39,039 bases of DNA from an uncultured Bacteroides sp. (GCA_944322285.1 CALUOR010000035.1:1-39039), one strand, 5' to 3'; counted from the first letter of the stretch, positions 15,882 to 25,747 are shown. Numbers and translations are program-made. Notes: generated by a model from the sequence alone, not told the origin.

Positions 15882-17552
15882 ATGTGTGGCATTGTTTCAA
15901 TTTTCAACATCAAGCAGCAAACGCCCGCTTTGAGGCAGAAGGCGTTGCGGATGAGTGGCAAAATTCGTCACCGCGGACCCGATTGGAGTGGCATTTATTG
16001 TGGCGGCTCGGCCATATTGGCGCATGAGCGTCTGGCGATTGTTGACCCGGAGTCGGGTCGTCAACCTCTTTTCAGCCCTGATAAGAATCGGGTGCTGGCC
16101 GTCAACGGAGAGATTTACAACCATCAGGACATACGCCGGAAGTATGACGGGAAGTATCAGTTCATGACGGGGAGCGATTGCGAAGTCATTCTCGCGCTCT
16201 ATCAGGACAAAGGCGACGGCTTCCTGAACGAACTGGACGGGATATTCGCCTTCGCGCTCTACGATGCGGAAAGGGATGAATATCTCATTGCGCGCGACCC
16301 CGTCGGGGTTATTCCTCTTTATTATGGATATGATGAGGAAGGACGGCTGTACGTGGCAAGCGAACTGAAGGCGCTGGAGGGGCAATGCGCCCGCTATGAG
16401 CCTTTCCCGCCGGGACATGTCCTCACGAGCCGTGACAAAGCTCCCCGGAGGTATTATCAGCGGGATTGGTTCGAGTATGAGAACGTGAAGGACAATCCGG
16501 CTGACGTGGACGAGTTGCGCAATGCGCTGGAGGAGTCTGTGCGCAGGCAGCTGATGAGCGATGTGCCCTACGGGGTGCTGCTGAGCGGCGGGCTGGACTC
16601 GTCCATCATCAGTGCGGTGGCGCAGAAGTATGCCAGGACCCGCATCGAGAGCGGAGGGACGGAAGCCGCCTGGTGGCCGCGCCTGCACTCCTTCGCCGTA
16701 GGCCTGCACGGGGCGCCCGACTTGGAGAAAGCCCGACTGGTGGCCCGGCATATCGGCACGGTGCATCACGAGATAAACTATACGATACAAGAGGGGCTGG
16801 ACGCACTGAACGATGTGGTGTATTTCACCGAGACGTATGACGTCACCACCATCCGCGCCTCCACACCGATGTATCTGCTGGCGCGTGTCATCAAGAGCAT
16901 GGGCATCAAGATGGTGCTCTCCGGCGAGGGAGCGGACGAGATATTCGGAGGCTATCTGTATTTCCACAAGGCGCCCGACGCCCGCGCTTTCCACGAGGAG
17001 ACGGTGCGCAAACTCTCCAAGCTGCACCTGTATGATTGCCTGCGCGCCAACAAGAGCCTGGCGGCTTGGGGCGTGGAGGGGCGTGTGCCGTTCCTCGACA
17101 CCGAGTTTCTGGATGTGGCCATGCGCCTCAACCCGGCGGCCAAGATGTGCCCCGGCACCACGATAGAAAAACGCATCCTCCGCGAAGCCTTTGCCCCTCT
17201 TTTGCCAAGCGAAGTGGCATGGAGGCAGAAAGAGCAATTCTCCGACGGTGTGGGCTATTCGTGGATAGACACGTTGAAGCGCATTACCGCCGAACGGGTG
17301 AGCGACGAAGAGATGGTACATGCCGCCGAACGCTTCCCCATCAATCCGCCGCACAACAAGGAGGAATATTTCTATCGCACGCTCTTTGCCGCCCACTTCC
17401 CCAGCGACAGCGCCGCACGGAGTGTGCCCAGCGTGCCCAGCGTGGCGTGCAGCACGGCCGAGGCATTGGCGTGGGACAAGGCTTTCGCCGGGATGAACGA
17501 CCCCAGCGGACGGGCTGTAAGCGGGGTGCATGAGCAGGCGTATGCTTCTTAA
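15882..17552 (+). CDS. asnB: Asparagine synthase, glutamine-hydrolysing
   Basis: Makes asparagine from aspartate, ATP and glutamine. The N-terminal class II glutaminase domain (1-~200) starts MCGIVSIFN with the nucleophile Cys2, exposed after Met removal, and has RHRGPDWSG and VNGEIYNHQDIR. The synthetase domain has the PP-loop LLSGGLDSS near residues 231-240 and GEGADEIFGGYLYF. The 556 residues match AsnB. The ATG is fixed by the need for Cys2. It is divergent from the dapF-glnN-gltB block, so the glutamine donor and its producer share a regulatory region. The ~235-nt leader with a palindrome array is the notable feature. A short segment near residues 510-530 (SVPSVPSVACSTAEA) is a low-complexity insertion. 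Confidence 0.96.
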   Translation: MCGIVSIFNIKQQTPALRQKALRMSGKIRHRGPDWSGIYCGGSAILAHERLAIVDPESGRQPLFSPDKNRVLAVNGEIYNHQDIRRKYDGKYQFMTGSDCEVILALYQDKGDGFLNELDGIFAFALYDAERDEYLIARDPVGVIPLYYGYDEEGRLYVASELKALEGQCARYEPFPPGHVLTSRDKAPRRYYQRDWFEYENVKDNPADVDELRNALEESVRRQLMSDVPYGVLLSGGLDSSIISAVAQKYARTRIESGGTEAAWWPRLHSFAVGLHGAPDLEKARLVARHIGTVHHEINYTIQEGLDALNDVVYFTETYDVTTIRASTPMYLLARVIKSMGIKMVLSGEGADEIFGGYLYFHKAPDARAFHEETVRKLSKLHLYDCLRANKSLAAWGVEGRVPFLDTEFLDVAMRLNPAAKMCPGTTIEKRILREAFAPLLPSEVAWRQKEQFSDGVGYSWIDTLKRITAERVSDEEMVHAAERFPINPPHNKEEYFYRTLFAAHFPSDSAARSVPSVPSVACSTAEALAWDKAFAGMNDPSGRAVSGVHEQAYAS

Positions 17553-17631
17553 CCAATTAAAGCCGAATATCCCAAACTTCCTGAATATGACACTGTTTTG
17601 CCGGATAAATACAATTCTTTGGTAAAAATGT

Positions 17632-17664
17632 TCTTGCATAGGTGCAAGACTTACCCTATTTTTG
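17632..17664 (+). promoter_or_regulatory. Promoter with a perfect dyad between the -33 and -7 boxes
   Basis: TTG at 17634-17636 and TATTTTTG at 17657-17664, 20 nt apart, resemble a Bacteroidales promoter. The dyad TCTTGCA-TAGG-TGCAAGA (17632-17649) overlaps the -33 box and fills the spacer. An operator here would block polymerase, so repression is the natural inference. Transcription would start just before the ATG at 17689. Confidence 0.65.
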
Positions 17665-17688
17665 CAGTTCAAAACTGAAGTTGGGAGA

Positions 17689-20600
17689 ATGAAGCAGACT
17701 TATAGAATGGGCCTTGACATCGGCTCTACCACGATGAAGGCCGTAGTGCTGAATGAGGAGGACAAGATCGTCTTTACACGTTACGAAAGACATAACACAC
17801 GGATACAAGAGAAATTGTTGGAAATGTTATCTGCCTTGCGGGAACAGGTGGGTGACGTGTCGGTGACGCTTCATGTGACGGGATCGGTAGGCATGGGCGT
17901 GGCCGAACGTTGCGGTTTGCCTTTCGTGCAGGAAGTAGTGGCCGCGACGAACTATATCCGACGGGAGCAGAACGGTGTTTCTACTTTGATTGATATCGGC
18001 GGGGAGGATGCCAAGGTGGTGTTCTTCCGAAACGGGGAAGCCACCGACTTGCGCATGAACGGCAACTGCGCGGGCGGCACGGGGGCTTTCATCGACCAGA
18101 TGGCTATTCTGCTGAATGTACAGACCGATGAACTGGACGCCTTGGCGCAACGGGCGGATCGTGTCTATCCCATCGCCTCGCGCTGCGGCGTGTTCAGCAA
18201 GACAGACGTGCAGAACCTGATAGCCCGTAGCGTGAGCCGTGAAGACATTGCGGCTTCGGTGATGCATGCGGTGGCGGTGCAGGTGGCGGGCACGTTGGCT
18301 CATGGATGCGACATTCTGCCTCCGGTGATGCTGTGCGGTGGGCCGTTGACTTTCCTGTACGCCTTGCGACGCGCCTTTGCCGATTACCTGCATTTAGAAG
18401 ACTCCCACTTTATTCTTCCCGAGAATGCTCATCTTATCCCCGCTTGGGGAGCCGCTTTGGCCAACACCAAGGAGGATGTAGCTTCATTATCCGCTTTGCG
18501 AACAGCCATTTGTGAAGGACTGGCTGTAAACTATACCCCGTCTAATGCTTTGGAACCGATATTCACCGGCGAGGAAGACTATGCCCGCTGGACAAAGCGC
18601 ATCGGTGCGGGAGCTATCTGCCAAAAGGCATTCACAAAGGGAAAGGAAGATGTCACAATAGGCATCGACTCCGGTTCCACCACCACCAAAATCGTGATGC
18701 TGAACAACCGGGATGAATTGCTCTTCAGTTATTATCACGGGAATGAAGGCAACCCGGTGGCCGCCGTGGAGCAAGGCTTGCGCAAACTACAGGAGGATGC
18801 CGGAAAGGCCGGCACGGAACTGAACATCACGGGAAGTTGCTCGACGGGCTATGGCGAGGACCTCATTAAGGCGGCGTTCGGACTGGACGGGGGTATTGTG
18901 GAGACGATGGCGCACTACGGAGCGGCCCGGCATTTGAACAAAGACGTGTCGTTCGTGCTGGACATCGGCGGGCAGGACATGAAGGCGTTGTTCGTGGAGG
19001 ACGGCGTCATTCACCGCATCGAGATAAACGAGGCCTGCTCTTCGGGATGCGGCTCGTTCCTCGAAACATTCGCCAAGTCTTTGGGGTACAAAGTGGATGA
19101 ATTCGCGCAAGAAGCCTGCCGCGCCTCCAAGCCCTACGACCTGGGTACCCGGTGCACCGTGTTTATGAATTCGAAAGTAAAACAAGCCTTACGCGAAGGA
19201 GCCTCAACGGCAGACATCGCGGCAGGGCTGTCCTACTCAGTGGTGAAGAATTGCCTCTACAAGGTGCTGCGCCTGAAACACACGGAGGAACTGGGCCGGC
19301 ACATTGTGGTACAGGGAGGCACGATGAGAAATGATGCCGTGGTGCGCGCCTTCGAGAAGCTGACGGGACGCGAGGTGACGCGAAGCAGCCATCCGGAGTT
19401 GATGGGGGCCATGGGATGTGCCTTGTACGCACGCCGCTATGCCGGACAGGGCGTGTCGTTGAACGATATGTTGTCACACGCTACCTATGCCACGCGCCGA
19501 CAGCAATGTCAGGGATGTGAGAATGCCTGCCTGATAACAGTTTATCGTTTCGGGAACGGCAATCGCTATTATTCGGGCAACCGGTGCGAGAAGATATGGG
19601 GCAACAAGGGGGCGGATTACAAGCCGGGGCGCAACGCGTACAGCCGGAAGCTGGAACTGCTGTTCGGCCGCGAGACGCGGGTAGAGCGAGCACGAGCCGT
19701 CATCGGCATTCCCCGCTGCCTGAACATGTATGAGGAATATCCCTTCTGGCACACGCTGTTGAGCCGTTGCGACTTCCAGGTGGTGCTCTCCACACCTTCT
19801 TCGTTCTCTAAATACGAAGAGCGTGTCCGGCTGGTGATGTCCGACAATATTTGCTTCCCTGCCAAGCTGGTGCATAGCCATATTCAGGACCTGGCCGACC
19901 GGAAGGTGGACCGCATCTTCATGCCTTTCGTGGTGTACGAACATCTGGAGGGAGGGCAGAACAGCTATAACTGCCCCATCGTATCGGGATATTCCGAAGT
20001 GGTGCGGAGCGTGCAGCATACGGGCATCCCGCTGGATTCGCCGGCCATCACCTTCAAGGACGAACACTTGCTGTACAGGCAATGCCGGAAGTATCTGGGC
20101 GATTTGGGCGTGAAAGACAGCCGGATAAAGGAAGCGTTCGAAGAAGCTCTGCGGGCACAGGCCCGGTATGAGGAGGAACTGGCGGCTTACAACCGGAAAG
20201 TGCTGGCGCAGAGCCGGGCCGAAGGCGGGCTGACGGTATTGCTGGCCGGACGCCCCTATCATGCCGACCCGCTGATACAACATAAATTGTCGGACATCGT
20301 GGCCTCCATGGGTGTGCATGTCATTACGGACGACATTGTGCGGGGGGAATCCATCCCAGTGGACGACGTGCACTTCGTTCCCCAGTGGGCATACGCCAAC
20401 CGCATCCTGAAAGCCGCCAAATGGGCCGCCATGCAGGGCGGAGACGTGCAGTGCATGGAACTGACGTCCTTCGGTTGCGGGCCGGACGCGTTCCTCACCG
20501 ATGAGATACGGAGCCTGCTGAAGCGTTACGGCAAGACGCTGACCCTGCTCAAGATAGACGATGTGAGTAGCACCGGCTCGCTGAAGCTGCGGGTGCGCTC

Positions 20601-21894
20601 GGTCATCGAAAGTTTGAGATTCTCTACCCGGACGGATGAAGGAGCCTTGCCCGTGCAACCTTTCATTACGACTCCGATATTTGGCGTGGAAGACCGCAAG
20701 CGGAAAATCCTGGCCCCGTTCTTCACGCCGTTCATCTCGCCGCTGGTTCCTTCCCTGATGAAGGTAGCGGGATATGACGTGGATAACCTGCCTGGAAGCG
20801 ACGAGACTTCGTGTGACTGGGGACTGCGTTATGCCAACAACGAAGTCTGCTATCCGGCTACGCTCATCGTGGGCGATGTGGTAAAGGCATTCAAGGAGGG
20901 GAAATATGATCCCGCCACTACGGCGGTGGCCATTACACAGACGGGCGGGCAATGCCGGGCGTCCAATTACATTTCGCTGATAAAGAAAGCGTTGGTGGAG
21001 TCGGGCTTCGGAAGCGTGCCGGTGGTTTCTATGGCTTTCGACAGCGGCTTGAAGAATAATCAGCCGGGCTTCAAGATGCCTTGGCTCAAGATGCTGCCCA
21101 TCATATTAAATGCTTTGTTGTACAGCGACTGCATCGCCAAGTTCTATTATGCGGCGGTAGTGCGCGAGACGAAACCGGGAGCGGCTCTTCAGCTGAAGGA
21201 CCGTTACCTGAAGATTGCCCGAAACGCCATCGAGCGAAACGCGCCGGACGATTTAACAGCACTTCTGACTGACGCTATCAAAGATTTCAACGCCATTACT
21301 TGCGAAGACAAGACTTTGCCTCGTGTGGGCATTGTCGGCGAAATCTATTTGAAGTTTAATCCCTTCGCTCAAAAGAATATTTGCGAATGGCTCATCGGGC
21401 AGGGAATAGAGGTCGTGCCTCCCTTGTTGAGCGAGTTCTTTGTGCAGAGCTTTGTGAACTACGAAGTGCAGAAAGCCAGCGGCACAGACCGCAAGAGAAT
21501 GCCAGCGGGACTGATACATTGGGTCTACGGGAAGTTATGGAAACGGATAGAGAAGTTTAACCGGATAGGAAGCGGCTACCGTTACTTCACGCCTTTCCAC
21601 AACATCTACGACGAGTCGCGGGACGCATCGCAAGTGGTGTCGCTGAACGCCCAGTTTGGCGAAGGTTGGCTGTTGCCGGGCGAGATGGTCTCGCTGGCCA
21701 GGCAGGGCGTGAACCATGTCATCAGCCTGCAACCCTTCGGGTGCATCGCCAATCATATCGTGTCCAAAGGCATCGAGAAGCGCGTCAAGGATTTATATCC
21801 CCGGATGCGCATTCTCTCGCTTGACTTTGACAGCGGCGTAAGCGATTTGAACATCGTCAACCGCCTGCTGCTCTTTATTGACGGGCTGAAATGA
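17689..21894 (+). CDS. Giant acyl-CoA dehydratase activase-like protein (BadF/HgdC and DUF2229 domains)
   Basis: From the ATG at 17689 (an upstream in-frame TTG is unlikely, being inside the -7 box) the protein has 1401 residues. It has two BadF/BadG/BcrA-type ATPase modules. The first (~5-255) has GLDIGSTTMKAV, IDIGGEDAKVVFF, NGNCAGGTGAFI and SRCGVFSKTDV. The second (~322-575) has GIDSGSTTTKIVML, LDIGGQDMKALF, NEACSSGCGSFLE and GTRCTVFMNSKV. The paired cysteines fit the bridging 4Fe-4S cluster of 2-hydroxyacyl-CoA dehydratase activators. The C-terminal ~750 residues match the DUF2229 and dehydratase-like regions of this large family, with Cys-rich segments near 605-625. No signal peptide or membrane helix. 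In the family such activases inject high-potential electrons at the cost of ATP; the substrate of this single-chain version is unknown. No dehydratase A/B genes are nearby. Confidence 0.88.
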   Translation: MKQTYRMGLDIGSTTMKAVVLNEEDKIVFTRYERHNTRIQEKLLEMLSALREQVGDVSVTLHVTGSVGMGVAERCGLPFVQEVVAATNYIRREQNGVSTLIDIGGEDAKVVFFRNGEATDLRMNGNCAGGTGAFIDQMAILLNVQTDELDALAQRADRVYPIASRCGVFSKTDVQNLIARSVSREDIAASVMHAVAVQVAGTLAHGCDILPPVMLCGGPLTFLYALRRAFADYLHLEDSHFILPENAHLIPAWGAALANTKEDVASLSALRTAICEGLAVNYTPSNALEPIFTGEEDYARWTKRIGAGAICQKAFTKGKEDVTIGIDSGSTTTKIVMLNNRDELLFSYYHGNEGNPVAAVEQGLRKLQEDAGKAGTELNITGSCSTGYGEDLIKAAFGLDGGIVETMAHYGAARHLNKDVSFVLDIGGQDMKALFVEDGVIHRIEINEACSSGCGSFLETFAKSLGYKVDEFAQEACRASKPYDLGTRCTVFMNSKVKQALREGASTADIAAGLSYSVVKNCLYKVLRLKHTEELGRHIVVQGGTMRNDAVVRAFEKLTGREVTRSSHPELMGAMGCALYARRYAGQGVSLNDMLSHATYATRRQQCQGCENACLITVYRFGNGNRYYSGNRCEKIWGNKGADYKPGRNAYSRKLELLFGRETRVERARAVIGIPRCLNMYEEYPFWHTLLSRCDFQVVLSTPSSFSKYEERVRLVMSDNICFPAKLVHSHIQDLADRKVDRIFMPFVVYEHLEGGQNSYNCPIVSGYSEVVRSVQHTGIPLDSPAITFKDEHLLYRQCRKYLGDLGVKDSRIKEAFEEALRAQARYEEELAAYNRKVLAQSRAEGGLTVLLAGRPYHADPLIQHKLSDIVASMGVHVITDDIVRGESIPVDDVHFVPQWAYANRILKAAKWAAMQGGDVQCMELTSFGCGPDAFLTDEIRSLLKRYGKTLTLLKIDDVSSTGSLKLRVRSVIESLRFSTRTDEGALPVQPFITTPIFGVEDRKRKILAPFFTPFISPLVPSLMKVAGYDVDNLPGSDETSCDWGLRYANNEVCYPATLIVGDVVKAFKEGKYDPATTAVAITQTGGQCRASNYISLIKKALVESGFGSVPVVSMAFDSGLKNNQPGFKMPWLKMLPIILNALLYSDCIAKFYYAAVVRETKPGAALQLKDRYLKIARNAIERNAPDDLTALLTDAIKDFNAITCEDKTLPRVGIVGEIYLKFNPFAQKNICEWLIGQGIEVVPPLLSEFFVQSFVNYEVQKASGTDRKRMPAGLIHWVYGKLWKRIEKFNRIGSGYRYFTPFHNIYDESRDASQVVSLNAQFGEGWLLPGEMVSLARQGVNHVISLQPFGCIANHIVSKGIEKRVKDLYPRMRILSLDFDSGVSDLNIVNRLLLFIDGLK

Positions 21895-21897
21895 AGC

Positions 21898-24888
21898 TTA
21901 TCGTTTCCCTTCCCGAAGCGCCCGGTACATGGTTTCCTGAATGCGCTCCCGTATCTCCAGCACCATCAGCAGGTTGTTCCAAGGTTGGGGGTAGACACGG
22001 TTGCTTAGGAATACATAGACCAACTTATTGTCCGGGTCGCACCAGGCGCAAGTGCCCGTAAACCCGGTATGCCCGTAGACTGAAGCCGGCGTTGAAGTCG
22101 AGCAAGGATTGCTTCGCGGACGCTGCGTGTCCGGTTTGTCAAAGCCTAATCCCCGGCGGCTGATACGTGAAGTGCGGGTGGTGAACACCTTGCAGGTCTC
22201 CGCACTCAGATAACGGTGCCCACGGAAAATGCCTCCGTTCAACAACATCTGATAAATGCAGGCCACTTCGGAAGCATTGGAGAAAAGTCCCGCATTGCCC
22301 GACACTCCGCCAATGAAAGCCGCCGACTCGTCGTGGACATACCCGCGCAACACTTCCTTGCGGATGAAATCGTCTTCGGCCGAAGGCACTATAGCTACCT
22401 TAGGAAGATGCTCCAGCGGATGATAACCGGTTCGTTTCAATCCCATAGGCCGATAAAACTCTTCATTCAGGAATTGATCCATCGGTTTGCCTGCAATGGC
22501 TTCTACGACTTGTTGAAGCAGGATGAATCCCACACAACTATACCGATAGCGGCGGGAATATAAGCGTGCGTCTGCTATCTGCTGCATCATCTCGTCTTTG
22601 AACGAAGCGTCCAGCCACAAGCTATCACAGACATGCAGGGTGTGCCGCGTTGTCCGGACGGGAGAAGTCAACTCCGGACGGAAGCGGAAAGAGGGATTGG
22701 CCCATGTGTTGCGGGCTATCTGGGCCGTGTGCACACGGTCGCGTCGGGCGGAGAATAACGATCCCTTATAACTGGCCGAATCGATGGCTTCCTGATAAAA
22801 CAGAATGGTGCCAGGCAATCCGGATTCATGAAAGAGGAGACTGCTGAGTGTGATGTCCTGCTTGTTTGTTCCGCGCAGGAAAGGCAGATACTCCGAAGCA
22901 CGGTCGGTCAGACTTAGTCTTCCTTGGTCGTAGAGTTTCATGACGGCTAATAATGTGGCGGTAGTCTTGGTCAAGGAAGCCAAGTCGTAGACATCGGTCG
23001 GGAGCAATGGGTGGGTACCGTCTTGTGTGCCGAAAGTCTTGTTGTAAAGTTCCATCCCGTCTTTCCAAATGACCACCTGGCAGCCGGGATAAGCCCCTTG
23101 GCGGATTCCTTCTTCCGCTATTTCGTCTATCTGCGCCAGGCGTTGCGCGCTCATTCCATGCTCGTTGGGGTTGTAACGAGGCCGGGTATGCGCTTCCAGA
23201 GTCACACCTGTGCCAGCGGGGAACGCATTGCCGATAGAAGCAGACAAGCGACCGTCGGCTCCGGCTTCTCCGTATAACAGAGCGGCCGTATGTTGCTGCA
23301 CATCCTCATGGGTGGAATGAGCCAGAATCACAGCATCGGCCCGTTTCAATGCTTTCTGCAAAGGTGCGGCGTCTAGAAAATCTATATATAATAGGTAGAC
23401 TACGGGCTTGTCCGTTTGCAAGGTGTTCAGGAAGTCCTGGCAGAACTTCAGGCGGTCTGTCGTCACGCATACCAACAGGCGTTGGCAACTCTCGATGCGG
23501 CGGAGCAGTTCCGCACGCTGATAGGCATCGGTCTGCGGCGTTAGGTTACATTCTATGGGAGTGACATACTGGCTAAGCTGATTTAGGAACGGGCGGAAGT
23601 CTGTTTTTGAAGCACCTACATGCAACACAGCCACACGTTTGGCCGAAGGATCCAACGGAAGCGCATCATTGCGGTTGCTCACTAGGGTGGTCGAGGCCAG
23701 GCGCAAACGGGATATGAGCTTGCGGGCATCGGCCATATTCAGGCGGGTGGCAAGTCCGGACAGTTGGACATGGGGCTTCCGGTTCAGCCCGAGGGCATAT
23801 TTATAGGCCAGCACCTTGCGGCAACGGTGGTTGATTTCCTCCTCGGACAAAACGCCCTGCCGGATGGCATGAAGTATCGCATCCACCTCTTCTTTGATGC
23901 GCCGGGGCACTAACAGGACGTCATTACCGGCTTGCAAGGCACGCAGGCAGACAGAGCCTTGCCCTCCGGCACCTTTCATTACCAGGGCATCGGTAAAAAC
24001 CAGTCCCCGGAATCCCATTTCTTCCTGCAGGAGTCCGCGTACGATGCGAGAAGACTGACTGGCAGGCAGTCTTTTTTCCGGTTCTATAGCGGGTACGGCC
24101 AAGTGTCCCACCATGATGCCGCTTACTCCGGCTTCTATGGCCTTGCGGAAAGGATACAATTCGATGCTGTCCAGCCGTTCGCGTGTAAAAGGCAATGTAG
24201 GCAACGCCGCATGAGAGTCAACGTTCGTGTCGCCGTGCCCGGGGAAATGTTTGCTCACCGACAGCACGCCGCCCTCTTCCAAGCCGCGTGCATAGGCCAT
24301 GACTTTACGTGCCACGTTGTTCGGGTCTTCGCCGAAGGAGCGAGTGTTTATCACCGGATTCTTGGGATTGATGTTCACGTCGGCCACGGGAGCAAAGTTT
24401 ACCTGTATGCCCATCTCGCGGCATTCGCGCGCCACTTCCCGTCCGTATTCATAGAGCAAAGAGTCGTTCTGGATGCATCCCAGCACCATGTTGCGCGGAA
24501 ACCGGGGCGTGTCCTTCAGCCGCATGGCTAGTCCCCACTCACCGTCTAAGGTAATCATCAACGGGACGTCCGCCCACTCTTGCGCACGGTTAGTCAGTGC
24601 CACTTGGTCTTGTATCTCGCCTTTGGAGAACAGCAGTCCGCCAATCTTGTAGTCTTTGACAACTTTACGCAGCAAGTCTACGTTCGCCTTATCCTGCGTG
24701 GGGGCTATGGTGTAAACCATTAACTGCCCCACCCGTTCCTTCAGATTGAGCGTATTCATCACGGAGTCCACCCATTGCCGGCAGCACGCGTCTTCCTCCG
24801 TTCTCTGTAGCACGGAAGCGTTGCCGCACAACATCGCGGCCACCGGTAGCAAGCACGCGATAATGAATAATCCGAATCGTTTTTTCAT
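21898..24888 (-). CDS. GH3 beta-N-acetylhexosaminidase fused to a beta-lactamase-fold domain
   Basis: 996 residues with a signal peptide (MKKRFGLFIIACLLPVAAML...), so exported. The N-terminal GH3 domain (~45-390) carries KHFPGHGDTNVDSH (213-226), the NagZ-type motif with the His/Asp pair, and a predicted nucleophile Asp300 in VFTDALVMKGAG. A middle GH3 C-domain-like region (~400-570) follows. The C-terminal class C beta-lactamase/esterase fold (~600-990) has Ser638-x-x-Lys641 (SLTK) and an HTG triad near 939-941; the tyrosine motif is YSC rather than a clean YxN. Known in the family: GH3 enzymes with KHFPGHG remove N-acetylglucosamine from peptidoglycan fragments. The second domain could be a D-amino-acid peptidase or esterase acting on the same material (inference). 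Last gene of a three-gene operon. Confidence 0.9.
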   Translation of the reverse strand: MKKRFGLFIIACLLPVAAMLCGNASVLQRTEEDACCRQWVDSVMNTLNLKERVGQLMVYTIAPTQDKANVDLLRKVVKDYKIGGLLFSKGEIQDQVALTNRAQEWADVPLMITLDGEWGLAMRLKDTPRFPRNMVLGCIQNDSLLYEYGREVARECREMGIQVNFAPVADVNINPKNPVINTRSFGEDPNNVARKVMAYARGLEEGGVLSVSKHFPGHGDTNVDSHAALPTLPFTRERLDSIELYPFRKAIEAGVSGIMVGHLAVPAIEPEKRLPASQSSRIVRGLLQEEMGFRGLVFTDALVMKGAGGQGSVCLRALQAGNDVLLVPRRIKEEVDAILHAIRQGVLSEEEINHRCRKVLAYKYALGLNRKPHVQLSGLATRLNMADARKLISRLRLASTTLVSNRNDALPLDPSAKRVAVLHVGASKTDFRPFLNQLSQYVTPIECNLTPQTDAYQRAELLRRIESCQRLLVCVTTDRLKFCQDFLNTLQTDKPVVYLLYIDFLDAAPLQKALKRADAVILAHSTHEDVQQHTAALLYGEAGADGRLSASIGNAFPAGTGVTLEAHTRPRYNPNEHGMSAQRLAQIDEIAEEGIRQGAYPGCQVVIWKDGMELYNKTFGTQDGTHPLLPTDVYDLASLTKTTATLLAVMKLYDQGRLSLTDRASEYLPFLRGTNKQDITLSSLLFHESGLPGTILFYQEAIDSASYKGSLFSARRDRVHTAQIARNTWANPSFRFRPELTSPVRTTRHTLHVCDSLWLDASFKDEMMQQIADARLYSRRYRYSCVGFILLQQVVEAIAGKPMDQFLNEEFYRPMGLKRTGYHPLEHLPKVAIVPSAEDDFIRKEVLRGYVHDESAAFIGGVSGNAGLFSNASEVACIYQMLLNGGIFRGHRYLSAETCKVFTTRTSRISRRGLGFDKPDTQRPRSNPCSTSTPASVYGHTGFTGTCAWCDPDNKLVYVFLSNRVYPQPWNNLLMVLEIRERIQETMYRALREGKR

Positions 24889-24892
24889 CGTT

Positions 24893-25744
24893 TCAATCCT
24901 CCTCCAATGTTAGTTTCCATACGCCTACATGCGCACCGTTGCGTCCGGTGTGCATCACGGCCACGTCCTTCCCGTCGGCATTCTTATAGAAAACGGGCGC
25001 ATCCATGTTCGTGTGCGAATGTCCCCCCAATATCGCGTCAATATTCCGCGTTTGCGTGGCCAATAGTTCATCGTCCGCGTCTTCCGGCCCCGGAAGCTGA
25101 AAGCCCAGATGGGACAGGCATATCACGACATCGCACCGTTCTTTCCCGCGCAAATCATCCGCAGTCTTTTGAGCAGCGGTTACAGGGTCTTTATAAACCA
25201 CGCCCCCGCATTTGTCCATCTGCACCAGCCCTTCCAGCTTGGGCCCTAGGCCGAATATGCCAATGCGCAACCCCGCCCGCTCAACAACGGCATAAGGCTT
25301 CACCTGCCCTTCCAGCGGCGTGCCACTCACGTCATAGTTGGCGCAGACAGTAGGACAGCCGGCAAGCTGCATCAGCCGCACCAGATTCTCCAGGCCGAAG
25401 TCAAACTCATGATTCCCGATAGCGATGGCATCATATCCCATGAGGTTCATCATCTTAGCCTCCAGCTCTCCCCGATAGAAATTATAATAAGGTGTGCCTT
25501 GCGAATAGTCACCACAGTCCAACACCACGGTGGCGGGATGTTCCGCGCGGAATTGCCGAATGAAAGTGGCACGTCTGACCGCCCCGCCTTTTCCCGCGTC
25601 AGGATCGGCCGCACGGTTGTCCAAAGGCTCCATGCGGCTGTGCGTGTCGCTGGTGTGCAGCAGATAAAGCGTCTTTGTCTGTTGGGCCGCAAGCGTCAGC
25701 GCCATGCAGAATGCCCCTATAGTCAGTAAGAATAAACGTTTCAT
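24893..25744 (-). CDS. 5'-nucleotidase-type metallophosphatase (N-terminal catalytic module only)
   Basis: 283 residues with a signal peptide (first ~20 residues, ending LTLAAQQ), predicted periplasmic. Dinuclear-metal calcineurin-like motifs are visible: LLHTSDTHSRMEPL (Asp33, His35), VLDCGDYSQGTPYYN, IGNHEFDFG and GGHSHTNMD. This corresponds to the N-terminal half of UshA/5'-nucleotidase and stops before the nucleotide-binding domain. That domain is encoded by the separate gene immediately upstream (25748-26530), 3 nt away. The stop lies 4 nt from the next gene, so translational coupling is likely. The two products probably form one enzyme that hydrolyses nucleotides or nucleotide sugars; the substrate is not determined by the sequence. 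Confidence 0.9.
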   Translation of the reverse strand: MKRLFLLTIGAFCMALTLAAQQTKTLYLLHTSDTHSRMEPLDNRAADPDAGKGGAVRRATFIRQFRAEHPATVVLDCGDYSQGTPYYNFYRGELEAKMMNLMGYDAIAIGNHEFDFGLENLVRLMQLAGCPTVCANYDVSGTPLEGQVKPYAVVERAGLRIGIFGLGPKLEGLVQMDKCGGVVYKDPVTAAQKTADDLRGKERCDVVICLSHLGFQLPGPEDADDELLATQTRNIDAILGGHSHTNMDAPVFYKNADGKDVAVMHTGRNGAHVGVWKLTLEED

Positions 25745-25747
25745 ATC

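Noticed and set aside
15897-17672. 591-codon minus-strand frame opposite asnB
   Set aside because: Mirror of the asnB coding frame; no start context, no domain, and it would cover the whole asnB gene.
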